Position numbers and translations under genes: made by a program
Shown here: one piece after another, positions 25,943-35,443 of the stretch
Layout of the letters: each line of letters opens with the position of its first letter
Position numbering within the stretch: position 1 is the stretch's first letter
Notes under the pieces: generated by a model
Database searches by the model: none
What the model was told of the DNA's origin: nothing
The model's input: only the letters and a program-made list of their open reading frames with translations
Assembly (NCBI GenBank): GCA_964575345.1
Contig: CAZNQD010000003.1
Span: 15,525-79,524, forward strand
Origin: UBA1402 sp964575345
GTDB taxonomy: Bacteria > Bacteroidota > Bacteroidia > Bacteroidales > UBA1402
Direction: 5' to 3'
DNA: 64,000 nt

Positions 25943-27280
25943 CTATTTTGTCGGATTTTCCTTTTTAACCGTTCGGCTGTCTGTGTGGTTTTCCTTTTTG
26001 CATTTCTTTAATTGCTTTTCGAGATCGGCAATTTTAAGCTCCTGGTTTTGTATGGTGGTCAGCAACGAATTTAATTCCTCGTTTTCAACCGACGAAGGGA
26101 ACTGGGCATCCACACGCTCCATGAAATCGCTCAGCACATTCATATAGTTTATAAAAGCCTCAAAGGGGGTCTCGTAAGGGCTGAAATAACGATACAGGCC
26201 GCCATCGGAAAAGTTCTTTGTGCTCATATAATAAAAATGGTCGCTGGTCTGCAGGTAATTCCAGTCAAGATGCAAGCGGCGGTCTTTGCTCATCCGCATC
26301 CTTTCGGCTATACTGTAGAGCTTGTTGAAAGCTTCCTGCTGAAGGTCGTTCCCCAGCCAGGCGCTTAAATCTCTTTCTTCGTCTGTCCATGAAATGGGAT
26401 TGGGAACGCTGATAGGGCCTGTTGCTTTTACAAGGCCGCTAACCTCGGAAGGAGTTGAAAACTCAATCCCTTTTTCGAAGGCAAACTTGGGCAGGGCTTT
26501 AAGAAACTCAAAAATGCCGCTTTCTTTGGACTGAAGGTTGCCAAAGGTTTCATAATTCATAAATAAATTAATAACCTGCTCATTATCGGGCGTTTTGTGA
26601 ATCCAGTCGATGAATTTGTCAGCCACCAATGGGTACTCGCTCCAGTTATAGTTTGAAAAACGGAAAGTGATATCATCACTCAGTTTATCGTTTTTCAACA
26701 AAAGTTTCAGGTTGGGATTTAAAGCACTGTGGTAGACAAAATTGGGGCTTTTCCATCCGAGCACCGCTTTGGCACCCTCGGAAATAATGGTTTTGTACCC
26801 CATGGAATAGATCAATTCTCCTAAATCGTCAGAATAAACTAACTCGGTATTTCTAAAGGTTTTAGGTCTTTGGCCAAATAAGATTTCAATACGTTTGCGG
26901 TGTTGCGTGACCTGGTCTTTAAACTCCTTTTCATCTATAATGGAAGACAAAGAATGAGCATAGGTTTCACTTAGAAATTCGACCGCACCTGTTTTGGCTA
27001 ATTTCCGAAAACTTTCGATGACTTCCGGAGCGTATTGTTCCAGCTGATCCAGGGCTACACCCGAAATGGAAAAAGCCACCCGGAATTTTCCTTCGCTTGA
27101 CTGAATCAAGTCGTAGATAATTTGATTGGCCGGCAAAAAAGAATTGGCGGCAATTCGCTGAAGTATTTGCTCGTTGGTGAAATCGTCGTAATAATAATGA
27201 TCTGCACCTATATCAAAAAAGCGATATCGTTTAAGACGAAAAGGTTGGTGAATCTGAAAATAAAAACAAATCGTTTTCAT
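25943..27280 (-). CDS. GH57 alpha-amylase-like protein, catalytic Asp replaced by Asn
   Basis: 445 residues. N-terminal HQP (11-13) and the family fold of GH57; the candidate nucleophile Glu146 is present in FRNTELVYSDD. The expected acid/base Asp of the (M)DYETFG motif is Asn242 here (MNYETFG, codon 26555-26557), so glycoside hydrolysis is doubtful. A charged coiled-coil tail (about 395-445) ends in lysine-rich sequence. No signal peptide, so cytoplasmic. It is third in the debranching-enzyme/GT4/GH57 operon, 17 bases after GT4. A regulatory or glycogen-binding role is possible. Confidence 0.88.
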   Translation of the reverse strand: MKTICFYFQIHQPFRLKRYRFFDIGADHYYYDDFTNEQILQRIAANSFLPANQIIYDLIQSSEGKFRVAFSISGVALDQLEQYAPEVIESFRKLAKTGAVEFLSETYAHSLSSIIDEKEFKDQVTQHRKRIEILFGQRPKTFRNTELVYSDDLGELIYSMGYKTIISEGAKAVLGWKSPNFVYHSALNPNLKLLLKNDKLSDDITFRFSNYNWSEYPLVADKFIDWIHKTPDNEQVINLFMNYETFGNLQSKESGIFEFLKALPKFAFEKGIEFSTPSEVSGLVKATGPISVPNPISWTDEERDLSAWLGNDLQQEAFNKLYSIAERMRMSKDRRLHLDWNYLQTSDHFYYMSTKNFSDGGLYRYFSPYETPFEAFINYMNVLSDFMERVDAQFPSSVENEELNSLLTTIQNQELKIADLEKQLKKCKKENHTDSRTVKKENPTK

Positions 27281-27297
27281 AAGGCTTTATTTAATAA

Positions 27298-28563
27298 TTA
27301 CTTTATTCCTAACAGACGGTCATAAACGGCTCTGACCTTTTGTCCGGCATACTCCCATTTGATCTCGTCCACTTCTTTTTTGCCCTGAATCTTCAGAAAT
27401 TCATACATGGCCTGATTGCTGATTATTGAGTAGATGGCATCGGCCATGGCATCAATATCCCAATAGTCGGTTTTGATGGCATAATTCAGGATTTCGGCAC
27501 AACCCGATTGTTTCGAAATAATGGAAGGAACCCCTACCTGCATGGCTTCGAGTGGAGATATCCCAAATGGCTCTGACACCGAGGGCATTATGTAGACATC
27601 ACTCGATTTTAGCATTCTGTAAACCTGGTTGCCTTTCAAAAAGCCGGGGAAATGGAACTTGTCTGCTATTCCCCTTTTGGCTACCAGGCTTATCATGGCC
27701 TCCATCATATCTCCGTTGCCTGCCATTACAAAACGGACTTTGGGGGTTTTCTGCAAAACACGGCTGGCAGCTTCGACAAAATACTCCGGCCCTTTCTGCA
27801 TGGTGATTCTTCCCAGAAAAGTGACTATCTTTTGATTCGTATGTCTTTCCGGTTGAATTTCCTCGATTTTTTTGCTTACCGGCTCAACGGCGTTATGGAC
27901 AGTGGATACCTTGCGGGGATCCTGATGGTATTTGCTAATCACGGTGTCCCTGGTCAGATTACTGACGCAAATGATATGATCGGCATGATCCATACCGTTT
28001 TTTTCGATACCGTAGACCTGTGGATTGACATTGCCCCGGCTGCGGTCAAAATCGGTGGCATGAACATGGATGACCAAAGGTTTACCGCTGACATTCTTAG
28101 CATGAATACCCGCAGAATAAGTGAGCCAGTCGTGTGAATGGATTATGTCGTAATGCTCGGTACGGGCGATGACTCCGGCACAAATGGAATAGTTGTTGAT
28201 TTCCTCCATCAAATTGTCGGGGTAACGTCCCGAAAACTCGATACAACCCAGGTCGTTGGTGTATAAATATCTGAAATCGGCATAGATATGACCTCTCATA
28301 TTGTAGTAGTCCCGGGGGCTCATATAAGAGCCGAAACGGCTATCCAGGTGTTCCCAGGAAACATCTCTCCAAACCACCGGTGTATTGCAGGCTCCTATAA
28401 TTTTAACGAAACTCTGGTCTTCGTCTCCGTAAGGTTTGGGAATGACAAAAACAAGATCCATATCGGCTTGCATGGCCATTCCTCTGGTTAGTCCATAGCT
28501 GGCCGTTCCCAAACCGCCCAGAATATGTGGAGGGAATTCCCAGCCAAACATAAGTGCTCTCAT
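27298..28563 (-). CDS. GT4-family glycosyltransferase in a glycogen operon
   Basis: 421 residues, GT-B fold. The N-terminal MFGWEFPPHILGGLGTASYGL includes the GGLG loop expected to hold the donor nucleotide. The C-terminal half has the GT4 nucleotide-binding region (VTFLGRITMQKGPEYFVEA) and the E-x7-E element in EPFGISPLEAMQVG. It probably transfers glucose onto an alpha-glucan. Its ATG overlaps the debranching enzyme stop by 4 bases (ATGA), so the two are translationally coupled. Donor and acceptor are not provable from sequence. Confidence 0.9.
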   Translation of the reverse strand: MRALMFGWEFPPHILGGLGTASYGLTRGMAMQADMDLVFVIPKPYGDEDQSFVKIIGACNTPVVWRDVSWEHLDSRFGSYMSPRDYYNMRGHIYADFRYLYTNDLGCIEFSGRYPDNLMEEINNYSICAGVIARTEHYDIIHSHDWLTYSAGIHAKNVSGKPLVIHVHATDFDRSRGNVNPQVYGIEKNGMDHADHIICVSNLTRDTVISKYHQDPRKVSTVHNAVEPVSKKIEEIQPERHTNQKIVTFLGRITMQKGPEYFVEAASRVLQKTPKVRFVMAGNGDMMEAMISLVAKRGIADKFHFPGFLKGNQVYRMLKSSDVYIMPSVSEPFGISPLEAMQVGVPSIISKQSGCAEILNYAIKTDYWDIDAMADAIYSIISNQAMYEFLKIQGKKEVDEIKWEYAGQKVRAVYDRLLGIK

Positions 28564-30518
28564 CCTTGTGTGGTATTAGCTGACATTACTTTGATTATTT
28601 GTTTTATCCGAAGTATCTCCGCAACACTCATGGCAAAGGAGACAGCCCCTCTACCCCGGTAAGGTGGATTTCCGTCGTACAGTTCCGAAATAGTACCAAT
28701 ACCTCTGTCCGTCAGATCGTCCTCAAATCCATAAATGATTCGTTCAGCAAAGTCTAGTCCCCGGATTTTGTGAATTTTGAGATAAGCTTCAATATATGGA
28801 CCAATCAGCCAGGCCCAGGCTGTTCCCTGATGATAAGCCCAGGTCCTGCGGTTTTCGGATCCTTCGAATAGGGGATTGTATCCCAGACTCTTGGGGCTGA
28901 GTGTTCGTAAGCCCTTGGGCGTGAGCAATTCCTTGGTGACAATGTCGAGTACCTGCTTTTTTTGCATCTTGTCCAGGGGTGAATAATCAAGCGAGACAGC
29001 GAAAATTTGATTTGGACGAACACTCCAATCTATTGTCTGTCCATCCACAAAATCGTACAAATAACCGAAATCGTTGCGGAATACTTCGATAAAAGAGGCT
29101 CCGGCTTTCTGTGCGAGTTCCGAGTATCGGGCTTGTAATTCCGGCTTGCCGTCAAGGGCGGCCATTTCTGAGGCAAAGCAAAGCGCATTATACCACAGAG
29201 CGTTGAATTCAACTAAATAACCTGTTCTTGGCACCAGAGGTTTACCGTACATGGTGGAATTCATCCAGCTGGCAGGTTGCTCTCTGCCGTTGGTAAAGAG
29301 CAATCCGTTGTTATGCAAAACAAGTTTATCGTGCTTTTGACCGATTATAAAATCCAGCGAATCAAACAGGAGTTTATTGTAATTTTCTGCGCATTTTTCT
29401 GTACCCTGGTCTTTGGCGTATTGTTGAACAGCCCATATCATCCACAACAAGACATCTGGTGCATCTATTTCTGTAATGGCACAATCGGCGGCTTTGTGCT
29501 CCATAAAATTTTGCAATCCTTTTTGGCCGGTTTCCATTATTGCATCAAACAAACCGGGATCTCCGGCTGCGAGGGTACAGCCCGGAAGAGAGACAAACAT
29601 ATCCCTCGCCCGGCATTCAAACCAGGGATAGCCTGCCAGCAGGTAACGCTGTCCGTCGGGATGTTTGTTGTAAAACTGGTAAGCCGCGTTTTTAAGGCTG
29701 TTGGTAAAACTGCTTCTTGGCGTACGAATCGCCTTTTCTTCATCAAACATTTTCCGCATAGCTGCAGGCTGGATAGCCGAAACACCTGCAGAAAAATAAA
29801 TGCTTTCGTCTTTTTTAATGGGTATTTCAAAATAACCGGGAACAAACAGATCCTCTTTGTAATTATAGCCTCTTTCCTGTTCCTTCATATATTCTACATT
29901 TCTGTACCAATCGGGAGAATACAGAAATTCATTTTTTGCGGACAATTGCATGTGCAACTCAGGATAACCATTATAAAGACAAAGTTTAATTCCTTTATCG
30001 ATAAGCTGATAGTCTTTATTTATATAATTATTTTCCCTGCAGAGGTCGTTGATGCTGCGAAAAGCCAAAAATGGCCTCAATCTGAGCCTGGTGGGAGAAT
30101 GCGCTTCGAGTAGGGTATACTTTATCAGTATGCGGTTCTCGTGCGAAACAAATATTTTTTCCCTGGAAAGAATTACACCCCCTACCCGATAGATGGTTGA
30201 AGGGTTGGAATCACATTCAAATTCGCGAATGTATTTATGTCCCTGAGGGCTGTAATTATCTCCTTCGTATTTGTGCAAACCAAGATTGAATTCTGCTCCG
30301 TGTTGAATGACAGTTGTATCCAGGGAAGAAACAAGCACATGATTTTTCCCGTCCAGTTCAGGTACGGGAATCACCAACAAACCATGGTATTTCCTGGTAT
30401 TGCAGTCGACTATGGTGGAATAGCTGTAGGCTCCCGATTTGTTGGTTTGCAACAATTCTTTGCTTAACGATTGCTGCAAGTTGACCATTAGGGCTTTATC
30501 AAATTTCAAATAGGTCAT
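28560..30518 (-). CDS. glycogen debranching enzyme (amylo-alpha-1,6-glucosidase, GH133-like)
   Basis: 652 residues from MTYLKFDKALMVNLQQ at 30518. The N-terminal domain has the bacterial debrancher hallmark NTRKYHGLLVIP and a beta-rich fold. The C-terminal (alpha/alpha)6 barrel contains RDMFVSLPG, AVSFAMSVAEILR and the WAYHQGTAWAWL segment. It removes alpha-1,6 branches of glycogen in the cytoplasm. It is first of a three-gene glycogen operon with GT4 and GH57. No exact TAnnTTTG box was found upstream. Confidence 0.92.
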   Translation of the reverse strand: MTYLKFDKALMVNLQQSLSKELLQTNKSGAYSYSTIVDCNTRKYHGLLVIPVPELDGKNHVLVSSLDTTVIQHGAEFNLGLHKYEGDNYSPQGHKYIREFECDSNPSTIYRVGGVILSREKIFVSHENRILIKYTLLEAHSPTRLRLRPFLAFRSINDLCRENNYINKDYQLIDKGIKLCLYNGYPELHMQLSAKNEFLYSPDWYRNVEYMKEQERGYNYKEDLFVPGYFEIPIKKDESIYFSAGVSAIQPAAMRKMFDEEKAIRTPRSSFTNSLKNAAYQFYNKHPDGQRYLLAGYPWFECRARDMFVSLPGCTLAAGDPGLFDAIMETGQKGLQNFMEHKAADCAITEIDAPDVLLWMIWAVQQYAKDQGTEKCAENYNKLLFDSLDFIIGQKHDKLVLHNNGLLFTNGREQPASWMNSTMYGKPLVPRTGYLVEFNALWYNALCFASEMAALDGKPELQARYSELAQKAGASFIEVFRNDFGYLYDFVDGQTIDWSVRPNQIFAVSLDYSPLDKMQKKQVLDIVTKELLTPKGLRTLSPKSLGYNPLFEGSENRRTWAYHQGTAWAWLIGPYIEAYLKIHKIRGLDFAERIIYGFEDDLTDRGIGTISELYDGNPPYRGRGAVSFAMSVAEILRIKQIIKVMSANTTQG

Positions 30519-30678
30519 AACAGTTCTTGTTTTGCGTATTACGATGAATAATCCGCATTGGTAAAAAATCAGGTACTTATGCAAAAAAACAACAGACGAA
30601 GATAAGTTATATTTAGAAATTACAGTTGAAAAAGTTTCAAATTAAAAGACAAGAACTATATGTTTTACGTCATCTTTT

Positions 30679-30702
30679 TACCTGTCTTCGGGTAGTTTTT
30701 TC
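30679..30702 (+). terminator. terminator-like hairpin with no gene before it
   Basis: Stem TACCTG (30679-30684) and CGGGTA (30689-30694), 6 bp with one G-U, loop TCTT, then G and six T. On the plus strand no gene lies upstream in the same direction. It could end a short RNA or act as an attenuator before the Wzz-like gene, or be chance. Confidence 0.4.
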
Positions 30703-30720
30703 TTTATGGCGGGGTTTTTA

Positions 30721-30749
30721 TTGGCAATTGCAGAATTTTAGTATTTTTG
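30721..30749 (+). promoter_or_regulatory. promoter of the Wzz-like gene
   Basis: TTG at 30721-30723, an 18-base gap, then TATTTTTG at 30742-30749. The -7 box covers the longest-frame TTG start at 30747, so the gene starts at ATG 30789. Confidence 0.65.
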
Positions 30750-30788
30750 TATTCTCAATTTATACATTTACTCACGACACTTCGTACT

Positions 30789-31781
30789 ATGGAAAAACAA
30801 CAAAAAGAACTCAATCTTTCCGAACTTCTGATGCTTTTGTTCAAAGGTATCGGCAATTTAATCAAGTGGCTGTGGAATCTTTTTATACAGGCTTTGCGCC
30901 TGAGCTACCGAAAAAAGTGGATCGTTCTGGCATTCATTGTGGCCGGACTTGCCTGGGGATATTTTGCTTCTACACCCGACAAACTGACACACAAAGCGTC
31001 CGTAACTGTAAAAACCATCATTAAAGGAAGTCAGTACAGCAAAGATTTTATTAAAACATTAAATGCCGATTGCGGGAAAAAAGACAAGAGCGATTTAGCA
31101 AAAAAATTGAATATCACTGAGGAAGAAGCCAAAAAAATTGTTTCCCTGGAATCTTTCTATTTAGTTGACATTGGTGCTGATGGCATTCTTGACCAGGTTG
31201 ATTATAAGGAGAATTTTAAAGGTGACACGATCAACATCTGGAGTAATAATTACTTATACGTTGAAATTTCATCCAAAGATGAAAAATTATTTCCCACAAT
31301 AAGAGAGGGGATTGTCTATGCCTTGAATAATGACCTCTCTGTGCAAAAAGAGAAAGCTTTCATGAATTTGGAACATTCCGACTGGATTTCTATGCTTAAT
31401 GAAGAATTGGAAAAAATCAAGGAGTTACAATCAAAAATGTTTGCCGAAGATGTAAACAACGTCACCTCTTTGAGTTTAAGGCAAAAGCCCAAGGAACAAC
31501 GTTCTGACCCCAATATAATGACCGTATTGGGCGAAACAAAAATGCAAATGTTTACAGGTGATAAAATTCACTCTATGATAGTTATGAACAATCATAAACG
31601 CGGAATTAAAGAACTTGACGAAGGCGCCATACGGGTTGAATTACCCATTTTATATCTCGGAGTGGCAAACCCCCGGTACAAAGTGATGATCATCCGGGCT
31701 TTCCTGGGCTATCTTTTGGGCCTGGGGCTCTGCGCCTACCTGGTAAACCGCAAAAAGATTATTGCTTTTCTGGAAGCATAA
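30789..31781 (+). CDS. Wzz-like chain-length-determinant-type protein, orphan
   Basis: 330 residues from MEKQQKELNLSELL. Two membrane helices flank a large extracytoplasmic part: TM1 about 43-62 (IVLAFIVAGLAWGYF) and TM2 about 300-318 (IIRAFLGYLLGLGLCAYLV). The segment between is helix-rich (NEELEKIKELQSKMFAED) and ends with a Pro-containing approach to TM2 (ILYLGVANPRYKV), the topology of polysaccharide co-polymerases. There is no tyrosine kinase domain and no polysaccharide genes nearby. Family call rests on topology and style, not a strong motif. Confidence 0.65.
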   Translation: MEKQQKELNLSELLMLLFKGIGNLIKWLWNLFIQALRLSYRKKWIVLAFIVAGLAWGYFASTPDKLTHKASVTVKTIIKGSQYSKDFIKTLNADCGKKDKSDLAKKLNITEEEAKKIVSLESFYLVDIGADGILDQVDYKENFKGDTINIWSNNYLYVEISSKDEKLFPTIREGIVYALNNDLSVQKEKAFMNLEHSDWISMLNEELEKIKELQSKMFAEDVNNVTSLSLRQKPKEQRSDPNIMTVLGETKMQMFTGDKIHSMIVMNNHKRGIKELDEGAIRVELPILYLGVANPRYKVMIIRAFLGYLLGLGLCAYLVNRKKIIAFLEA

Positions 31782-31871
31782 TGACTTCCGGGGCCGTCCG
31801 GATGAATGAACGACAGTTTGAAGAGTCGAGGTCTGTTGTATGGTCTTGGCAGAAACCTGCTGTAAAATACT

Positions 31872-33623
31872 CTACAAACCCAAAGATTTCATTATCTCTT
31901 TGAATTTTTCTTCGGCCAACTTACATTTGTCTGAGTAGTCGGAGCGTGATTTCAGCACATCGCGTACTTCGATGTAGAATTTAATCTTTGGTTCCGTACC
32001 CGAGGGACGGATAGACACTTTAGTTCCGTCCTGGCTGAAGTATTGTAAGACATTGGAAGTTTCGGGCATTTTAAGATCTAAACATTCCTCGCTATTTGGC
32101 TTACAGGCTTTCAGGCTCATATAATCCTTAACCAGAATTACCGGAGAACCCGCCAGTTCATTCACCGGTTTGGATCTGAAATTATCCATCATAACTTTGA
32201 TTTGTTCAGCCCCGGATTTCCCCTTTTTAACTACCGAAATTCCCTTTTCTCTCGAAAAGCCGTATTCCATGTAAATATCCAGCAACAATTCATACAGGCT
32301 TTTTCCTTTTTCTTTGGCCCAGGCAAGTATTTCGGCCATCAAAGCACAGGACGAAACAGCGTCTTTGTCGCGAACAAAATCCTGGGGCAGGAAGCCATAA
32401 CTTTCTTCCCCTCCGCCTATATACTGTCGTTTGCCTTCAAATTCCCTGATTATGGCTGCTATCCATTTGAAGCCGGTATAAGTGTCGAACATATCCACCC
32501 GGTTTCTGTCGGCAATTTCTTTGATCAACTCGGTAGTAACTATAGTTTTAACGATATACTCCTTGCCACTTTCCAACATTCCCAGTTCGGAACGTCTTTT
32601 AATTAAATAATAGATAAAGATCAGTGCGGTCTGATGTCCATTGACCAGAATCCATTCTTCCCGATCGTTTTTGACTGCTATTCCAAGACGATCGGCGTCC
32701 GGATCGGAAGCCATTACAATATCCGCATCCACTTCGGCCGCTCTTTTCAGCGCCAGCGACAAAGCCGCCGGTTCCTCGGGATTGGGCGAAACCACCGTGG
32801 GAAAGTCCCCGCTGACTACATCCTGTTCGGGCACATTGATGATGTTTTTGAAACCAAAAGCCCTGAGGCAGGCAGGAATGATTCTGACACCGGTACCGTG
32901 GATAGGTGTGTATACAATTTTCAGGTCTTCGTGTTTTCGGATAGATTCGGGAGATAAGGAAATGGTTTTGATCTTTTTGATGTATCTCTCATCAATTTCG
33001 GCCCCAATCAGCCGGATAAGCTTTTTATTTCCATCAAAGCGAATGGAGCTGACATCCCTGATGGCCTGTACTTCGTCAATAATTGAATGATCGTGGGGAG
33101 CCACCACCTGAGCCCCGTCGTCCCAATAAGCTTTATAGCCATTGTATTCCTTGGGATTGTGCGAGGCAGTCAATACGATTCCGCTCTGGCATTTCAAATG
33201 ACGTATAGCATAAGACACTTCGGGGGTGGGACGCAAATCGTCGAATAAATACACATAAATGCCGTTGGCCGAAAATATTTCGGCACATATTTCGGCAAAG
33301 AAGCGACTGTTGTTTCTGCAATCATGCCCAATTACCACAGATATCCGGGGCAAATGACCAAAGGACTTATTCAGGTAATTGGCCAAACCCTGGGTTGCTG
33401 CTCCAACCGTATAGCGATTCATTCGGTTACTCCCGGGTCCCATAATCCCACGCAGCCCGCCTGTTCCAAACTCCAGATCTTTGTAAAAACATTCAATCAA
33501 TTCTGTTTTGTCTTCCTTATCAAGCATAGCCTGAACCGCCGCCCTTGTTTGCACATCGTAAGTCTCAGTCAGCCAACGCTGAGCCTTGGCGGTGACTTCT
33601 TTTATCAACTTTATATTATCCAT
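31872..33623 (-). CDS. phosphohexomutase (phosphoglucomutase/phosphomannomutase)
   Basis: 583 residues. Alpha-D-phosphohexomutase family: phosphoserine loop LTASHNP with Ser154, metal loop ASDPDADRLG, sugar loop GGEESYG, and phosphate loop RPSGTEPKIKFY. It interconverts sugar 1- and 6-phosphates, feeding glycogen and envelope sugars. The length fits the long PgcA-type enzymes. It is last in the panC/panD/M23/mutase operon, 12 bases after the M23 gene. Substrate preference cannot be told. Confidence 0.93.
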   Translation of the reverse strand: MDNIKLIKEVTAKAQRWLTETYDVQTRAAVQAMLDKEDKTELIECFYKDLEFGTGGLRGIMGPGSNRMNRYTVGAATQGLANYLNKSFGHLPRISVVIGHDCRNNSRFFAEICAEIFSANGIYVYLFDDLRPTPEVSYAIRHLKCQSGIVLTASHNPKEYNGYKAYWDDGAQVVAPHDHSIIDEVQAIRDVSSIRFDGNKKLIRLIGAEIDERYIKKIKTISLSPESIRKHEDLKIVYTPIHGTGVRIIPACLRAFGFKNIINVPEQDVVSGDFPTVVSPNPEEPAALSLALKRAAEVDADIVMASDPDADRLGIAVKNDREEWILVNGHQTALIFIYYLIKRRSELGMLESGKEYIVKTIVTTELIKEIADRNRVDMFDTYTGFKWIAAIIREFEGKRQYIGGGEESYGFLPQDFVRDKDAVSSCALMAEILAWAKEKGKSLYELLLDIYMEYGFSREKGISVVKKGKSGAEQIKVMMDNFRSKPVNELAGSPVILVKDYMSLKACKPNSEECLDLKMPETSNVLQYFSQDGTKVSIRPSGTEPKIKFYIEVRDVLKSRSDYSDKCKLAEEKFKEIMKSLGL

Positions 33624-33635
33624 AGTCTGCTGGTA

Positions 33636-35441
33636 TTATTCTGCATTAAACATCCACTCCTTGTAATTTTCGTTGCCACACTTATCTTTGAGATAAATCT
33701 GGAGAAGGTTGTCCACAGGCAACAAATCAATCTGCTTATCTTTAAGATCGGCAGTCAGGGTATTGGTTTTGTAATCGTATTCAAACAAAACCCACTTAGC
33801 GTTGATAATACAGCGGTAAGTATCTAAACCTGATTCATCGTCACGAACAAGTATGCGAATTAAAGAATTTTTTTGATTCTTTTCAAGCTGAGGGATAAAA
33901 ATTTTTGGGGGCAGGCTGTCGCTCAATACGGTATAACTCCCAAAGTTAAGAATCTTTCCTTCCATAAAACCTTTTGCATATGTTGCTTCTATATATTCGG
34001 TCTTATTATCGGGTAATATTCCGGCCAGATAATAGCGATCCTTTTCCATTAAGGTGTCTTCATTAATCTTTATACGGATAAATGCCGCTTTATGAAGCGG
34101 GACAGTGGGATGGTGAATTTTGTGTATGCCTGTGTATAAAAGATGATTTCTGAGCCCTGGATTCGTAACATTCTTCGGAGGTATATAATCATACACGAAG
34201 GCCAGCTTATTGTAAAACGAAGCTGCCGGAAACTCCAGATAAACATCTTTGGAAGCATAGGTATTTTTATAAGCCGGATAAAAAAATAAAGCTGTGGTGT
34301 CTTCCTGAGGAATAGTTAATTGCTTAGCCTGCAATTGAAAGCGATATTCGGATTTATTGCCAGAAACATCGTATAATTCGTATAGAAAATCGTATCCCCG
34401 CTCTTGGTTTACATCAATATAGCCATTGTTAATCCTGACGGGATAAATATCCAGGTTATTGAAAGGCTCCACAAAAGATTTCATAATCCAGGAGCGGTTT
34501 TGCACCCACTCTCCGTAATCAACCAAGGCATTCAGGTAACGGCTTTCGTCGAAAGAAAAACGGCTGATGTCCTGCTGAAATATTTCTTCTCCGTTCAGGT
34601 ATAAGCGGATCCGGCTCAAACCATACAAATTGTTGGTGCCGTTCATGTAATTATAGGCCTTAATACCCAAGCCTATTTTGCCCCAGACTAAGGGCAGTTT
34701 GCTATTCAGGCCGCTTGTCCCTTCCTGTCCAATCTGTATTATTTCTTTTGCACACAGCCGTCCGTCCCGGTTTAGCAAGACTCCCTGCCCGTCAAAAGCA
34801 TAGATTGCCAGGGCCAACATTTTTGGAGGGCTGGTATCTCTGATGCGATCTCTGTACCAAAACAGGGGATCTACAGGCTCTTCAGACTCCGTATGACGAA
34901 TTTCAAAATGTAAATGAGGGGCAACTGAACTGCCGCTGTTACCGCTATATCCTATCAACTCTCCGCGTTCTACGGGTATTTGCCCGTCAGAGAATATCAG
35001 ATTTTGCTCGTATGACTCAGCGGCATATTGCGCCGTTTTTATTATCGAATCAAGCTTTGGGGAAAAAGAACTTAAATGCCCGTAAACACTGGTATATCCA
35101 TTGGGGTGATCAAGATAAAGCGCTTTCCCGAATCCTTTTACACCTACGCTGATGCGCGAAACGTAAGCCGGAGCTATAGCGTATACAGGTTTATCAACCA
35201 CACCCTGGGTTTTGAAATCCAGGCCTGAATGAAAGTGATCCCTGCGTAATTCACCGAAATTGGCACTGAGGTAAGGGGGAATTCGTAAGGGCAAATCGAA
35301 ATAAGAAGGTGAAATGCTGTCCTGCAACCTGTATGTATGGACAAAAAAAACGTCTTTTTCCAACAAAACAGCCTTTTCTTTTTGTGCATTAAGAATAAAA
35401 GCAAAACAAGCCGACAATACTAACAATGCAAGCTGCTTCAT
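33636..35441 (-). CDS. exported M23 (LytM) metallopeptidase with long C-terminal extension
   Basis: 601 residues from ATG 35441; a GTG at 35447 overlapping the panD stop (GTGA) is the alternative. SPI signal ends LNA, leaving Gln20 as the mature N-terminus. The LytM domain (about 45-200) has the zinc pattern DHFHSGLDF and APHLHFEIRH, plus YAIAPAYVSRISVG. A 400-residue beta-rich C-terminal part follows without a recognised domain. LytM enzymes cut peptidoglycan cross-links in the periplasm. It sits between panD and the mutase, all closely spaced. Confidence 0.9.
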   Translation of the reverse strand: MKQLALLVLSACFAFILNAQKEKAVLLEKDVFFVHTYRLQDSISPSYFDLPLRIPPYLSANFGELRRDHFHSGLDFKTQGVVDKPVYAIAPAYVSRISVGVKGFGKALYLDHPNGYTSVYGHLSSFSPKLDSIIKTAQYAAESYEQNLIFSDGQIPVERGELIGYSGNSGSSVAPHLHFEIRHTESEEPVDPLFWYRDRIRDTSPPKMLALAIYAFDGQGVLLNRDGRLCAKEIIQIGQEGTSGLNSKLPLVWGKIGLGIKAYNYMNGTNNLYGLSRIRLYLNGEEIFQQDISRFSFDESRYLNALVDYGEWVQNRSWIMKSFVEPFNNLDIYPVRINNGYIDVNQERGYDFLYELYDVSGNKSEYRFQLQAKQLTIPQEDTTALFFYPAYKNTYASKDVYLEFPAASFYNKLAFVYDYIPPKNVTNPGLRNHLLYTGIHKIHHPTVPLHKAAFIRIKINEDTLMEKDRYYLAGILPDNKTEYIEATYAKGFMEGKILNFGSYTVLSDSLPPKIFIPQLEKNQKNSLIRILVRDDESGLDTYRCIINAKWVLFEYDYKTNTLTADLKDKQIDLLPVDNLLQIYLKDKCGNENYKEWMFNAE

Positions 35442-35443
35442 CC

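Larger units (their letters stand above)
30519..30788 (+). other. 270-base intergenic gap with a hairpin-T-run
   Basis: The gap lies between the divergent debranching and Wzz-like genes. No coding frame is supported. Apart from the Wzz-like promoter at its end, it holds one terminator-like hairpin (listed separately) and the A/T-rich element TATATTTA near 30610, one base off the -7 consensus. Confidence 0.45.

Noticed and set aside
29277..30113. 278-residue open frame on the plus strand
   Set aside because: It lies wholly opposite the debranching enzyme, whose motifs are clear, and has no recognisable domain.
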